This document shows positions 36,857 to 46,670 of a DNA stretch of 64,000 nucleotides, piece by piece. The stretch spans positions 1,414,288-1,478,287 of the forward strand of contig NZ_CP010029.1 in NCBI RefSeq assembly GCF_001656035.1, written 5' to 3'. Every line of letters starts with the position of its first letter. The first letter of the stretch is position 1. The notes under the pieces are model-generated. The model was not told the DNA's origin. It ran no database searches and saw nothing but the letters and a program-made list of their open reading frames with translations. A program made the position numbers and the translations under genes. This DNA is from Yersinia entomophaga (GTDB lineage Bacteria > Pseudomonadota > Gammaproteobacteria > Enterobacterales > Enterobacteriaceae).

Positions 36857-37964
36857 TGTTGAGGTTACTCCAATAAGTCCCTGAAAAAGTTAACGGCAAA
36901 AATTGTTCATATAATTGTTGGAATGTTTTTTGTGGGTCGATATCGGCAAAAAGATCGGGGTAAAACGCTTTGGCAAACATCTCCACCGCCACAACGTGGT
37001 AAGGGCTGAGATAAAAGTTGTGCCACATGCTGTAGGCACGGTGCTGCTGAACGGCATTCAAGTGAGAAATGATGGGCTGCCCGGCCATTAATTGCTGAAA
37101 ACTGTGTTGAGCCTGACTGGCGCTCACCATCGGCCCTAATTGCAGGCTGGAAAGACGCTTACCCGTTGGGCCAGCCATACCGGTTGCAATATAAACGTCT
37201 GGGTTGGCCATCAGAATGGTTTCAGGATTCAGCTCGCCATAGACAGTTTTAATTCGCGAGCGAGCAATATTGTCCCCACCAGCGAAATCAATTAAATCGC
37301 CCAAGCTACCGCGGGAAGCGGTGGTACAGCAGCTTTCTCTACGCCCCAGATGCAACTGAAGCATCACCGTGGGCTTCGGCCCCTGATGTTGTGCCAGCCG
37401 TTGTTGGATAACCTGCATATGTTGCTGATAAAAAGTGATGAACTGCTCGGCTCTAGCCTGACGGTTCAGTAACTCCCCCAATAATCGGATGCTGGGAACC
37501 GTGTTATTCAGCATATCGACGCGTAAATCGACGTACACCACCGGAATACCGGCTTTCGATAATCCGCTAAGCATGACTTCTTCATCGGCATCATTTTTGG
37601 CATAGCGCGGCAACACCACCACGTCGGGATGAAGCTCTATGATTTTCTCGACATTTATCTGACGGATATTCCCCTGCGCGATAATTGGGACTTTTTCAAT
37701 ATCAGGGAATTTCTCAACGTACTGCTGCCAACTTTGAGCATCGTAATAGGCTAAATCCCCCGGCCAGCCGATAATTCGCTGAGCCGGATTGCCCTCTTCA
37801 AGTAACGCTAAGGTATAGAGCATTCGGCTCTCGCCTAAGATGATGCGCTGGGGATTCTCAGGTACTACAACCTGACGCCCCATAATATCCTTGAGTTTTT
37901 TTGCCTGAGCGTTAAATGACATTAATAACAGGCAGGTTATTAATATTCTTGAAATTATTCCCAT
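36843..37964 (-). CDS. iron-siderophore ABC transporter substrate-binding protein
   Basis: 373 residues with a signal peptide (MGIISRILITCLLLMSFNAQA). The periplasmic-binding class III (FecB/BtuF-like) features are the start DIMGRQVVVPENPQRII, HPDVVVLPRYAKN, SRGSLGDLIDFAGGDNIA and NPDVYIATG. A CC pair occurs in ESCCTTASRG. It would pass the siderophore from the receptor to an inner-membrane permease. No permease or ATPase gene is next to it, so it must use one encoded elsewhere. It is the first gene of the pair and has a Fur box 31 bases upstream. Confidence 0.9.
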   Translation of the reverse strand: MGIISRILITCLLLMSFNAQAKKLKDIMGRQVVVPENPQRIILGESRMLYTLALLEEGNPAQRIIGWPGDLAYYDAQSWQQYVEKFPDIEKVPIIAQGNIRQINVEKIIELHPDVVVLPRYAKNDADEEVMLSGLSKAGIPVVYVDLRVDMLNNTVPSIRLLGELLNRQARAEQFITFYQQHMQVIQQRLAQHQGPKPTVMLQLHLGRRESCCTTASRGSLGDLIDFAGGDNIARSRIKTVYGELNPETILMANPDVYIATGMAGPTGKRLSSLQLGPMVSASQAQHSFQQLMAGQPIISHLNAVQQHRAYSMWHNFYLSPYHVVAVEMFAKAFYPDLFADIDPQKTFQQLYEQFLPLTFSGTYWSNLNNENQ

Positions 37965-37994
37965 GATGTTTCACTAAAAACAAACAATCGCGCA

Positions 37995-38009
37995 TGATAA
38001 TAGTTCTCA
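37995..38009 (-). promoter_or_regulatory. candidate Fur box
   Basis: TGATAATAGTTCTCA matches 12 of 14 fixed positions of the 7-1-7 Fur site TGATAATnATTATCA, shortly upstream of the binding-protein start. This agrees with iron control of the siderophore genes. Confidence 0.65.
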
Positions 38010-38136
38010 CTTGCATTTTCAAATTATTTGAAATTAATAAAACGCAAAAAGAGGAATGCACGGTGAAGCATTCCTCTAAACTATTTTATATTTCTGTTTG
38101 ACCATTTATCTGTATTCCATACTGCACCACCTTTGA

Positions 38137-38736
38137 TTAACAAGGTTCGCGCGGCTGGCAGATATAAACCAAGGCGGGAGGGAAATTTCGGACTACGCGC
38201 ATTTTCTTCCAGGTAAAATAGCGAGATAACAAAGGCTCGGACAAATGACTATATTGAAACAGTATCAATGAGCCATTGCGTTGCCGTAATCTTTGTTGAG
38301 TTTGCTGCAATATTTTCATGCTGATTTTGGTTGGAATAGACAGTAAAGGCAGGCAACAGAAAATGGCGTCGTAATGTAAATCCAACAGCTCTGCCGAACG
38401 CGCCGCAACCTGTAAACGCGGATCGTCAATTTTATTTAATTCATCAATAAAGTGAGATTGAATTTCATAGGCCTGTAGCCTGGCATCCTTTTCCATTCGC
38501 GATAAAATCCGACGGGTCAAAACACCATCCGCAGCCCCTAATTCCGCGATTGTCATCGCCGGCATCCACTCAACCTGATTTAGCATGGTTTGGCACAGCC
38601 AAGGAGATGAAGGCGCCAAAGTGCCAACAGTACGCGGAGAGGCAATAAACCGCTGAATATATGAGAACTGACTTTTAAAATTACGTCGCACGGTGTTTAA
38701 CATAGCCTGTCCCATTAAGTCCGGATAGACCACCAT
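38137..38736 (-). CDS. class I SAM-dependent methyltransferase (phospholipid N-methyltransferase-like)
   Basis: Up to 199 residues; ATG 38703 (MLNTVRRNF) is an alternative start giving 188. The segment FIASPRTVGTLAPSSPWLCQTML followed by the SAM motif AELGAADGVLTRRIL (about 64-78) and an acidic strand end YEIQ is the arrangement of PmtA-like and KsgA-like methyltransferases. Motif IV is DAIFCCLPLLSIP. The substrate (phosphatidylethanolamine or another lipid) is only a family inference. It is a single gene facing the DUF1471 gene's direction, with no clear operon partner. Confidence 0.75.
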   Translation of the reverse strand: MVVYPDLMGQAMLNTVRRNFKSQFSYIQRFIASPRTVGTLAPSSPWLCQTMLNQVEWMPAMTIAELGAADGVLTRRILSRMEKDARLQAYEIQSHFIDELNKIDDPRLQVAARSAELLDLHYDAIFCCLPLLSIPTKISMKILQQTQQRLRQRNGSLILFQYSHLSEPLLSRYFTWKKMRVVRNFPPALVYICQPREPC

Positions 38737-38998
38737 AACACCTTAAAAACCTGAATATCTCTTTAAGATTGTTCTAAGAGTCAGGTATTTTTTTCGTAAA
38801 AAAAATAGCCTATTACCGTCATACAAAGCGCTTCCCTCCTGGTTAAAATATTATTCGGCTAATCTTAGATAATAAAAATTGGCAAATAAAAAGAGCCCCA
38901 ATTGGAAGCTACAGCCTGCTAGAGCTATAACTTTCAATCAGAACCCTTACGCCCTCAGCGAAATTTGAGGGATATTTTAAGCGCTAGGAATTTATTGA

Positions 38999-39268
38999 TT
39001 AGCGATAAATTTCAGCACTGGCCGTATAGTAACTTGAATCACCTGGGGAACTGATGCCAATGACACGATAGTGGCTGGCGCCGTCAGCAACGGCCTTGGC
39101 ATTCAATGCGGCCTCAACATCGCTTGGTGAGCCGCTGATGCCGGATACGGAAACTACGCCCATTGCCTGCAATTGGCTCGCCTGTTCGCGATTAACTTCT
39201 TGGGCTGCCAGGCTTGAAAAAGAAGCGCTGGCGATAAACGCTGCGGTAATAAAGGTTAATAGTTTCAT
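38999..39268 (-). CDS. DUF1471 (YhcN/BhsA/McbA) periplasmic stress protein
   Basis: 89 residues: signal peptide MKLLTFITAAFIASASFSSLAA and one DUF1471 domain (VSVSGISGSPSDVEAALNAKA, GASHYRVIGISS, YTASAEIYR). Members are small periplasmic proteins linked to stress and biofilm in E. coli; their molecular role is unclear. It is transcribed alone. A hairpin-like CCCTCA/TGAGGG lies after it at about 38953-38972. Confidence 0.9.
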   Translation of the reverse strand: MKLLTFITAAFIASASFSSLAAQEVNREQASQLQAMGVVSVSGISGSPSDVEAALNAKAVADGASHYRVIGISSPGDSSYYTASAEIYR

Positions 39269-39581
39269 TTTAGCTCCAACTTTCTGATTATTCTCAGTGT
39301 TCAGTGAGATTAATTATGCGAAGAATAACGAAAGCGGACGTAATGCTGAGTAAATAAACTCAATCATTGTGGGGAAACTAAGGAGGAATTGAGTTAAGTT
39401 ATTTCGCCAAAGGAATGGCTAATAACGGTAGCTATATAGCCAACTTTGCCCTCTAATAAAACAACCTTTGGGGTTGGCTTAAATCAAAGGGTAAACAGCG
39501 TCAGCGAATGATTGTATACATGCACAGAAATGCAATTGGCGATTTTGCTGCCATTACCGAACGTCATGAATAGAGGGAAAA

Positions 39582-40049
39582 ATGGTAATATTAAGAGAGT
39601 TGGCTTCAGAAGAACTGGATGCCTACCGACATTTCTTTATTGGGGAGTACGCTGAAGATCTGAGCGCTAATTGCGGCTACAGTCAGGATAAAGCACGACA
39701 TCAAGCTCACTTATCCTTCGTTCAATCGCTACCAGACGGTATTAATACGATAGGAAATAAAATTTACCGCATTGAAAATAACTATAGGCTAGTGGGTTAT
39801 CTTTGGTACGGATTAAATGACGGCGGCGCTTCGGTTTATATTAAGGATTTTTGCATATTGCCTGAATTTCAGCGGCAAGGATTTGGAAAAGCCAGCCTGC
39901 AAGCTTTAGAAGCAGAACTCGTCACTCAGGGAATTTTTGAAATTAAGCTACGGGTAGCGGCAGATAACCCACGAGCCAAAAAACTGTATGAACAATTAGA
40001 ATTCACCGTTACCGGATTCAATATGGTTAAAACACTAAACAAACCATAG
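39582..40049 (+). CDS. GNAT family N-acetyltransferase
   Basis: 155 residues after AGAGGG. The acetyl-CoA motif A is in RQGFGKASLQALEAE (Q/R-x-x-G-x-G/A), preceded by the strand VYIKDFCILPEF and followed by IKLRVAADNPRAKKLYEQLEF (motif B with the final Tyr-Glu). The N-terminal substrate region (RELASEELDAYRHFF) does not identify the acceptor. It is a single gene. Confidence 0.88.
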   Translation: MVILRELASEELDAYRHFFIGEYAEDLSANCGYSQDKARHQAHLSFVQSLPDGINTIGNKIYRIENNYRLVGYLWYGLNDGGASVYIKDFCILPEFQRQGFGKASLQALEAELVTQGIFEIKLRVAADNPRAKKLYEQLEFTVTGFNMVKTLNKP

Positions 40050-40240
40050 CTTGTTGTTCACCCTGGCAACGGCTCATCATAAAATAATTGCTCTTCACTG
40101 CGAGGCAAAGACGCCAGTAGCTTTGAAGCTATTTTTAGCAATACCTATCATACTGACTCGATACAGTCTGAACGCTGGGAGTGGTTAAGCCAGGACTGAT
40201 TTCATGCAGGCAGGATTAACTGCATGAAATATGATGGTCG

Positions 40241-40489
40241 TTATTCACCATCCAAATGCTGTAATTGATTTCGATAAGATTTTACTTTTTGGCGCTTCTT
40301 AAACCAGATGGTAAATGACACCACAAAAATACCGCCAGCCAGCGTCAAAACGCCCATTTCTTGCTGATAAAACAGCATGATAATAAAATAAACGGCAGAA
40401 ATAATTGCAATCCACTTCGCCGTATGACCAACAGAGTTTTTTTCATTAGTCAGACGGCGGATATGCTCTTCCTCGCTAATTCCCATCAT
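40241..40489 (-). CDS. small two-helix membrane protein, unknown
   Basis: 82 residues with a charged N-terminus (MMGISEEEHIRRLTNEK), two hydrophobic helices (about 26-42 and 46-62) and a basic tail (FKKRQKVKSYRNQLQ), so both ends should be cytoplasmic. The region before ATG 40489 has AGAGGG. I do not recognise a function; the charged N-terminal and basic C-terminal pattern resembles DUF-type enterobacterial membrane proteins. Confidence 0.65.
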   Translation of the reverse strand: MMGISEEEHIRRLTNEKNSVGHTAKWIAIISAVYFIIMLFYQQEMGVLTLAGGIFVVSFTIWFKKRQKVKSYRNQLQHLDGE

Positions 40490-40639
40490 TTATTCCCTCT
40501 GTGAGTGAACTTATAATATTGGGCCAGACGTATGATAATACAACATAATTTTCTGTTTTAATTTTCATCGCTCAGGAAGAATCTGATTGACCTTTTTCAA
40601 TCAAAAGAGTTTACGAGAATGCGCCTTCAGTTATCGCCG

Positions 40640-41389
40640 CTAGATTCCATCCTGAAATTTTCTGGACTTGAAGCTTTGCTGCTTTTCCAGCTCAAAGATA
40701 GCTCGCTGCAACCCCTTTTCCTGCATTGGAGACAGTTTGGGAAATTTAAAACTCAGGCGCGTCATTGTGACGGTTTCGCCTTTGTTACTAATCACTTTTT
40801 TATCTACTGCACGTATGAATTGCAGGTCCAGATCAAAAGAGCCAAACTCACCGAGATCCAATAAAGAGCCGCGAAGAATCTCACACCCTTCCAACGGCAA
40901 CTCACTGTCTTTATTGGAAAACATGCCTACACCGCCCAAAGAGATATCCGTGAGTGTGTGCTTAAAAGCGGTGCCATTAGGAAACTTGCCAGTACAATAA
41001 AAAGGTGGCCATTGTGGGATGTTGATTCGAAAATATTCGCGCCGTTGAATAAAGTACAAAGAATCGGGAATTGGGCTGCTAAACGCGGGTAGACCGAAAT
41101 AGGTGATCTCTGTTTGTGTGGTGCAGGAGAATTCAATTTTGGCACCAGCAGGTTCGGCAATAAAAGTTAGCTGTTCGGAATCCTGTGCTAACAGATTTTC
41201 ACGTTCAACGCTGCCAAAATCAAAAATGAATTGATTAGCATCTGGATGAACTTCCAAAATGCGGCTGATAAATTGCCCACGGGAGTGCGTCACCATTATA
41301 GCGGTATTATTTTTTTTCAGATCCCGCAAAATTGCGCAAATAGCTAATCGATTCTTTTTAACATACTGTTCTTTCGATATCTCACTCAC
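40640..41389 (-). CDS. ycgR: flagellar brake protein YcgR (PilZ, c-di-GMP effector)
   Basis: 249 residues from GTG 41389 (VSEISKEQYVKKN). It is preferred because GGGGA lies 9 bases upstream and the 23 residues from an upstream ATG do not fit the family. The N-terminal YcgR domain (LRDLKKNNTAI..FDFGS) is followed by the c-di-GMP-binding RREYFR (R-x-x-x-R) and DISLGGVG of the PilZ domain. When bound to c-di-GMP it slows flagellar motors. It is a single gene, away from the flagellar clusters. Confidence 0.93.
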   Translation of the reverse strand: MSEISKEQYVKKNRLAICAILRDLKKNNTAIMVTHSRGQFISRILEVHPDANQFIFDFGSVERENLLAQDSEQLTFIAEPAGAKIEFSCTTQTEITYFGLPAFSSPIPDSLYFIQRREYFRINIPQWPPFYCTGKFPNGTAFKHTLTDISLGGVGMFSNKDSELPLEGCEILRGSLLDLGEFGSFDLDLQFIRAVDKKVISNKGETVTMTRLSFKFPKLSPMQEKGLQRAIFELEKQQSFKSRKFQDGI

Positions 41390-41542
41390 CTGCCGATCCC
41401 CACCAAGAATTTTTGATTGAATTACCCTAGAGAACACCGCAAAGAGTATAACCGTCAATCAAATTATCGGCAGAAGTTAGGAAACATTTATTGACTCTTA
41501 TCCGATATGGCACAAATTTCTGCAATTGGCTGCAAATGAAAA

Positions 41543-41564
41543 CGGGCACCTGAATAAGTGCCCG
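41543..41564 (-). terminator. intrinsic terminator of proBA
   Basis: CGGGCAC (41543-41549) and GTGCCCG (41558-41564) form the stem, with TTTT on the minus-strand exit side, shortly after the proA stop. Confidence 0.8.
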
Positions 41565-41584
41565 CTTGATACTATTTCAATCCG

Positions 41585-42838
41585 CTAGCTACGAATTAAA
41601 TCATCGCCGTAACCTATCCACTTATAGGTGGTCAGAGCTTCTAACCCCATAGGCCCTCGGGCATGCAGTTTCTGCGTACTGACGGCAACCTCAGCCCCCA
41701 GACCAAACTGCCCGCCGTCGGTGAAACGAGTGCTGGCATTAACGTAAACGGCTGAGGAATCCACTTCCCGGACAAAATGCTCTGCACTGCTGAGCAAACG
41801 GGTAAGAATAGCGTCTGAATGGCGGGTTCCGTGCTGGCGAATATGCTCAATCGCGGCGTCAATATCCGCCACCACGTGTACATTCAGATCCAGAGCGAGC
41901 CACTCATCGTCATAATTCGCCTCTTCTACCGGAACGACCTTCGCAGGCCCGGCCAGCAAATACGGCATCGCTTGCTCGCTGGCATGCAAAGTGACACCCG
42001 CACTTTCCATTTTGCTGCTTAACGCGGCTAAAAAGGCGGCGGCGATATCCCGATGAACCAACAGAGTTTCCAGTGAGTTACAGGCGCTAGGACGTTGCGC
42101 CTTCGCATTTTCAATCACCGTCAATGCTTTGGCAAAATCAACGTCGGCATCCACAAAGGTATGGCAGACCCCAATACCTCCGGTGATCACCGGAATAGTA
42201 GATTGCTCACGACACAATTTATGCAGGCCAGCGCCGCCTCGCGGAATCAACATATCGACGTAGCGATCCAAACGCAGTAAAGCATTCACCAGTGCGCGAT
42301 CCGGGCTTTCAATCGCCTGTACCGCCGCCGCCGGTAAACCGCTTTGTTCCAGCGCTCGCTGAATCACTTTAACCATCGCCTGATTGGTATGATGCGTTTC
42401 CTTACCGCCGCGCAGGATCACCGCATTACCGGTTTTCAGACACAGGCTGGCAACGTCGATAGTGACGTTGGGACGAGCTTCATAAATCACGCCAATTACG
42501 CCTAATGGCACCCGGCGACGCTCTAGCTTCAGGCCGCTATCCAGCAACCGGCCATCCATAATCTGCCCTACCGGATCGCTTAGACGGCAAACATCGCGCA
42601 CATCGTTAGCGATCGCAGCTAAACGCGCAGGCGTAAGTAGCAAACGATCGAGCAAAGCTTCGCTCATTCCGCTGGCGCGCGCTGCAGCCATATCTTGCTC
42701 ATTTGCCTGAAGGATTTCGTCGCTTTCCGTCTCCAGCAACGCCGCCATTGCCATCAGGGCTTTATTTTTTTGCGCAGTACTCAATACGCCCAATTGCCAA
42801 GAGGCCTGTTTAGCCGCTTTTCCCATCTCTTCCAGCAT
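41585..42838 (-). CDS. proA: glutamate-5-semialdehyde dehydrogenase
   Basis: 417 residues, as in E. coli. It reduces gamma-glutamyl phosphate with NADPH in proline synthesis. The family start [17 protein letters not shown], the Rossmann region [19 protein letters not shown], the catalytic cysteine region [14 protein letters not shown] and [26 protein letters not shown] are intact. The start is 20 bases after the proB stop. In E. coli a tRNA-Thr gene follows proA; none was seen here. Confidence 0.97.
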   Translation of the reverse strand: MLEEMGKAAKQASWQLGVLSTAQKNKALMAMAALLETESDEILQANEQDMAAARASGMSEALLDRLLLTPARLAAIANDVRDVCRLSDPVGQIMDGRLLDSGLKLERRRVPLGVIGVIYEARPNVTIDVASLCLKTGNAVILRGGKETHHTNQAMVKVIQRALEQSGLPAAAVQAIESPDRALVNALLRLDRYVDMLIPRGGAGLHKLCREQSTIPVITGGIGVCHTFVDADVDFAKALTVIENAKAQRPSACNSLETLLVHRDIAAAFLAALSSKMESAGVTLHASEQAMPYLLAGPAKVVPVEEANYDDEWLALDLNVHVVADIDAAIEHIRQHGTRHSDAILTRLLSSAEHFVREVDSSAVYVNASTRFTDGGQFGLGAEVAVSTQKLHARGPMGLEALTTYKWIGYGDDLIRS

Positions 42839-42858
42839 GCTAGCTCCTTAGCTGATAA

Positions 42859-43965
42859 TCATAAACTGATGATCATATCGTCACGGTGAACAGCGACCGG
42901 GCCGTATTCATACCCGAGTATTTCACTGATTTGCTGAGAATGATGTCCCGCCAACATACGCAATGCATCGCTGTTATAACGTGAGACACCGTGAGCCAGA
43001 TCGCGGCCGCTCAGGTTACGAATACGGATCACTTCCCCGCGGGAGAAATCCCCTTTCACGCTACGGATACCTTTCGGCAATAGCGAGCTGCCCCGCGCCA
43101 TAATGGCGGCTACCGCGCCATCGTCCACGGTAATTTCACCGGCTGGCGGCGCACCAAAGATCCAGCGTTTACGGTTTTCCAGCGGCGTTTCTAATGCATG
43201 GAAACGCGTGCCCACCGGCGTGCCGTCAATCACATCTCGGATAACATCAGGTTGAGCACCCGCGGCAATAATCACGTCGATACCCGCTCGGCACGCGACG
43301 TCTGCGGCCTGTAGCTTGGTCGCCATCCCGCCGGTTCCCAAACCTGAAACGCTATCACCGGCGATTTCACGCAGCGCGTCATCAATGCCATGAACGTCCC
43401 GAATCAACTCTGCGGCAGGGTTATTGCGCGGATCGGCGGTATATAACCCAGCCTGATCGGTCAGCAGCAATAATTTATCCGCACCGGCCAGAATAGCCGC
43501 CAGCGCCGAGAGATTGTCGTTATCGCCCACTTTGATTTCAGCCGTAGCGACGGCGTCGTTTTCATTAATAACCGGAACAATGCGGTTATCCAGCAAAGCA
43601 TTCATGGTATCGCGGGCGTTTAAGAACCGTTCGCGGTCTTCCAGATCGGCGCGAGTAAGCAACATCTGCCCGACGTGGATGCCATAAATAGAGAACAACT
43701 GCTCCCATAGCTGAATCAGACGGCTCTGGCCGACCGCAGCCAGCAATTGCTTCGATGCAATGGTCGCTGGCAATTCAGGATAACCCAGGTGCTCACGCCC
43801 GGCGGCAATCGCGCCGGAGGTAACGATAACAATGCGATGACCTTTTGCGTGTTGCTGGGCGCACTGGCGCACCAATTCAACAATATGGGCACGGTTAAGA
43901 CGGCGAGAGCCGCCGGTCAGCACGCTGGTGCCCAATTTCACAACCAAAGTCTGGCTGCCACTCAT
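42859..43965 (-). CDS. proB: glutamate 5-kinase
   Basis: 368 residues including an N-terminal amino-acid kinase domain ([57 protein letters not shown]) and a C-terminal PUA domain (from about 277). It phosphorylates glutamate and is normally inhibited by proline. It is the first gene of proBA. In E. coli phoE lies between crl and proB; here crl is the direct neighbour. Confidence 0.97.
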   Translation of the reverse strand: MSGSQTLVVKLGTSVLTGGSRRLNRAHIVELVRQCAQQHAKGHRIVIVTSGAIAAGREHLGYPELPATIASKQLLAAVGQSRLIQLWEQLFSIYGIHVGQMLLTRADLEDRERFLNARDTMNALLDNRIVPVINENDAVATAEIKVGDNDNLSALAAILAGADKLLLLTDQAGLYTADPRNNPAAELIRDVHGIDDALREIAGDSVSGLGTGGMATKLQAADVACRAGIDVIIAAGAQPDVIRDVIDGTPVGTRFHALETPLENRKRWIFGAPPAGEITVDDGAVAAIMARGSSLLPKGIRSVKGDFSRGEVIRIRNLSGRDLAHGVSRYNSDALRMLAGHHSQQISEILGYEYGPVAVHRDDMIISL

Positions 43966-44028
43966 AATTTTTCTGCCATTGGGATCAATAAAAAGGAATG
44001 ATACAGCAGACTTTGTAGCAGGAGACAG

Positions 44029-44052
44029 GCGTTATGCCAACAGGCATAACGC
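44029..44052. terminator. perfect hairpin between crl and proB
   Basis: GCGTTATGCC, loop AACA, GGCATAACGC: a 10-base perfect stem 30 bases after the crl stop. There is no T tract, so it may be a weak terminator or an mRNA element in the proB leader. Confidence 0.6.
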
Positions 44053-44083
44053 GAAATCACCGCTTTATTGAGCAGAAAGGGGT

Positions 44084-44485
44084 TTATGCAGAGAGTTTGA
44101 TGGGCTGTTCGCCGAAATCCTTTGCCGGTTCTAGCGTCAGATCCATCGTCTTCAGCATTTCATGGAGGCGTTTATGGAAACCACGGAGCGTAGTTTCCAA
44201 TTTTTCCTGAACCTCAGGATCTTTGATTTTTTGTTCTTTCCAACTTCCCTCGGTATTAAACAAGCCGAGTTGGTATACATAAGTAAAACAGCTGTCTTTC
44301 GACTCCAGCTCTATCCACCACCCCCAGAACTCACGTTTTTCGGGAGCAAGTTTCACATTGACGCACACGGCTAGACAATCAAAGAAAAAGCGGTCGTTCT
44401 GGCACTGCCCTTCACGTAGATATGGCCCTAAAGCTGCAAAACGTTTCATCAGTTTGCTTTTCGGGTGAGCGCTGGATATCGTCAT
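44084..44485 (-). CDS. crl: sigma factor-binding protein Crl
   Basis: 133 residues, typical Crl length. It promotes assembly of RNA polymerase with sigma-S. Conserved blocks are [34 protein letters not shown] and [11 protein letters not shown]. It lies between frsA and proB as in E. coli, but without phoE. Confidence 0.95.
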   Translation of the reverse strand: MTISSAHPKSKLMKRFAALGPYLREGQCQNDRFFFDCLAVCVNVKLAPEKREFWGWWIELESKDSCFTYVYQLGLFNTEGSWKEQKIKDPEVQEKLETTLRGFHKRLHEMLKTMDLTLEPAKDFGEQPIKLSA

Positions 44486-44546
44486 GCTTCAATCTCCTTA
44501 AGTAGACGCACACCTTTTTAGCAAACTGTTAAATTTTAGCAACTAA

Positions 44547-45794
44547 TTAACGCATTTTATCTTTTAGCCAATCGCAAGTTTGCAACAGAGCTCTATGAAA
44601 ACTGTCATACAGCGGCGTTGAAGGGATGCTTAACAGCTTGCCGTCAACGGAAGAGGACACGATCAGTTTCGCATCTTCTTTCGGACTAAAAGGATCGTTT
44701 TCCCAATATCCGGCCAGCATTGGCGTATGGCAACGCCGTCCCAACAACCCTTGGGTTTTGAGAGAAAAACGGTTCAGCTCAGTTTTTAACGTATCATCCG
44801 ATGCATCCGCCATACCTAACCGGCTGGCCAGCACATCCATATACATATCCGGCACCCGACTCTGGCTGTTACTGTCGCAAAGCAGGTGATGGACGATAGG
44901 GCCTACGCAGGCCACGCCGCGTAAACGCTGCGGCTCCAAATAGCCCAAACGCACTGCGACGTTGGCACCGAAACGGAAACCAAATAGCGAAACACGCTGA
45001 TGATCGACCCAGGGAATCGTCGGCAAAGCCTGTAGCACCTGCTGATGCAGATAGCTGGTGTCCTGCGTTAATTTCCAGCGCGAAGATGAGCCGACGGAAG
45101 GCATGTCGATAGTCAACATCGCGATACCCGCCGGTGCAAGATAATCGCGGAAGAGACGGTGGTAATCGCTCTGCAACATATCCAGGCCACCACACATCAG
45201 CACCGTTGGGAAAGGCGCACTGCCAATTGTCGGCATATGCAGAAAGCCGGTCAGCGTTCCGCCATCCTGAATGGGGAAACTCAGCTCTTTTAAAGTGAAA
45301 GGCAGATATTTTGCCGCTTCTTCATAGGCTCGATTAGACAAAATTTCCGCCTGCTCGGCCAATTCATCACCACGCAAATGAGGATAACCGGCGATGCTGT
45401 ACATGTTGGCTGCATTCAGCCAATACTGCCCGGCGGCCAGAGGATCGGTTTCTTCCATGGCTTTTTGCTGCCACATCATGCCCTGGTGAGACCACTCGTA
45501 AATCCAGTTGCCGTTGCGGTAACCCACCACGGTATCCAGTAATTCATTATCACTGTGTTCTGCATTAGACATCGCAATCCGCGCCAGCACCTCTTCGATT
45601 TCCAGAGGATCCACTCCGCGCCAGGTCCACATCAAGCGATTGATCATACGATACCAATGACAGGTAGTATCGCCGTCCAATGCGGAGTGAATATTCATGG
45701 TTTGGTTGCAATGAGCATGCCTGACCAAAGTCGAGGTCTCAGGATGCTTGAACTTGGGTTTAAACAGGATTTCAGAAAGGTTGGCTTGTGCCAT
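44547..45794 (-). CDS. frsA: alpha/beta hydrolase-fold protein FrsA
   Basis: 415 residues from ATG 45794 ([20 protein letters not shown]), which matches the family start; six more in-frame codons upstream are ignored. FrsA was named for binding the unphosphorylated glucose-PTS protein IIA and affecting fermentation; esterase activity is disputed. The elbow that would hold a serine nucleophile reads GFRFGAN, with Arg in place of Ser, as in the family. [19 protein letters not shown] is typical. The gene is followed by crl and preceded by gpt. Confidence 0.94.
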   Translation of the reverse strand: MAQANLSEILFKPKFKHPETSTLVRHAHCNQTMNIHSALDGDTTCHWYRMINRLMWTWRGVDPLEIEEVLARIAMSNAEHSDNELLDTVVGYRNGNWIYEWSHQGMMWQQKAMEETDPLAAGQYWLNAANMYSIAGYPHLRGDELAEQAEILSNRAYEEAAKYLPFTLKELSFPIQDGGTLTGFLHMPTIGSAPFPTVLMCGGLDMLQSDYHRLFRDYLAPAGIAMLTIDMPSVGSSSRWKLTQDTSYLHQQVLQALPTIPWVDHQRVSLFGFRFGANVAVRLGYLEPQRLRGVACVGPIVHHLLCDSNSQSRVPDMYMDVLASRLGMADASDDTLKTELNRFSLKTQGLLGRRCHTPMLAGYWENDPFSPKEDAKLIVSSSVDGKLLSIPSTPLYDSFHRALLQTCDWLKDKMR

Positions 45795-45881
45795 GGTTAC
45801 AATAGCCTCCATAAGCCGCGATCCCGCCTTGGTTTAGGCTGGGGAATATGGGGTTAGTGTACTCATACCGAGGAAGAAATG

Positions 45882-45906
45882 AAACGTCCGACAGCGTCGG
45901 ACGTTT
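45882..45906 (-). terminator. terminator of gpt
   Basis: AAACGTCCGAC, loop AGC, GTCGGACGTTT: an 11-base perfect stem 13 bases after the gpt stop. Confidence 0.8.
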
Positions 45907-45919
45907 AAAGCTGCGTAAA

Positions 45920-46378
45920 TTATTTGCCGCCTAGCGGTTCCACGAAGGTCACAGCCATATCCCACGGCTGCTCAATCCATGTATCCTGAGGAATATCAAC
46001 CACATAGTCATCAACCAAAGGACGACCTGCCGGTTTAGCGAAAATAGTCACAAAGTGCGCTTTCGGATACATTTCGCGAATGGCTTTCGCAGTACCGCCG
46101 GTATCGACCAGATCGTCAATCACAATGAAGCCTTCGCCATCGCCTTCGGCACGTTTGAGCACGGTCAGCTCACGCTGGTTATTGTGGTCGTAGCTGGAGA
46201 TGCACACAGTATCAACATGACGAATACCCAATTCGCGCGCCAGAATTGCACCGGGAACCAGTCCACCGCGGCTAACCGCGATGATGCCTTTCCACTGTTC
46301 CGCAGGAAGTAAACGCTGTGCCAGCTTGCGGGCTTGTATTTGCAACATATCCCAAGTTACGACGTATTTTTCGCTCAT
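45920..46378 (-). CDS. gpt: xanthine-guanine phosphoribosyltransferase
   Basis: 152 residues, as in E. coli. It salvages guanine, xanthine and hypoxanthine with PRPP. The PRPP loop is [17 protein letters not shown] (about 84-100) and the base-binding end is [23 protein letters not shown] is the phosphoribosyltransferase type I start. It is a single gene with a strong terminator, divergent from pepD. Confidence 0.97.
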   Translation of the reverse strand: MSEKYVVTWDMLQIQARKLAQRLLPAEQWKGIIAVSRGGLVPGAILARELGIRHVDTVCISSYDHNNQRELTVLKRAEGDGEGFIVIDDLVDTGGTAKAIREMYPKAHFVTIFAKPAGRPLVDDYVVDIPQDTWIEQPWDMAVTFVEPLGGK

Positions 46379-46670
46379 AAAATGTAGTCCCAGCCGTATT
46401 AAAGTGGCTTGTCATGTATCGAAGGGGAAAAAAGGTTGCGCGAGATTATAGTGAGGCAACAAGATAAAAACCAGCAATTATCCCGGTAATTCCGCGAATC
46501 GAATGCGGTATTTGTGCGGCCAAACGCGCGCAACGCAAATGAAAGTGATATTCTCGATAAATCGCGCCATAGCAATGGCGGTTAGTCCTTAACCCTAAAA
46601 CCTACAGTATCTCAGACGCCTCCGCATTAATCTGGTGTCTGTATGAGCATGCTGTTAAAGGAGACTTACA

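Noticed and set aside
40083..40199. Open tail frame ending ..RWEWLSQD after the acetyltransferase gene
   Set aside because: No start codon or identifiable family; possibly a decayed gene end but not supportable.
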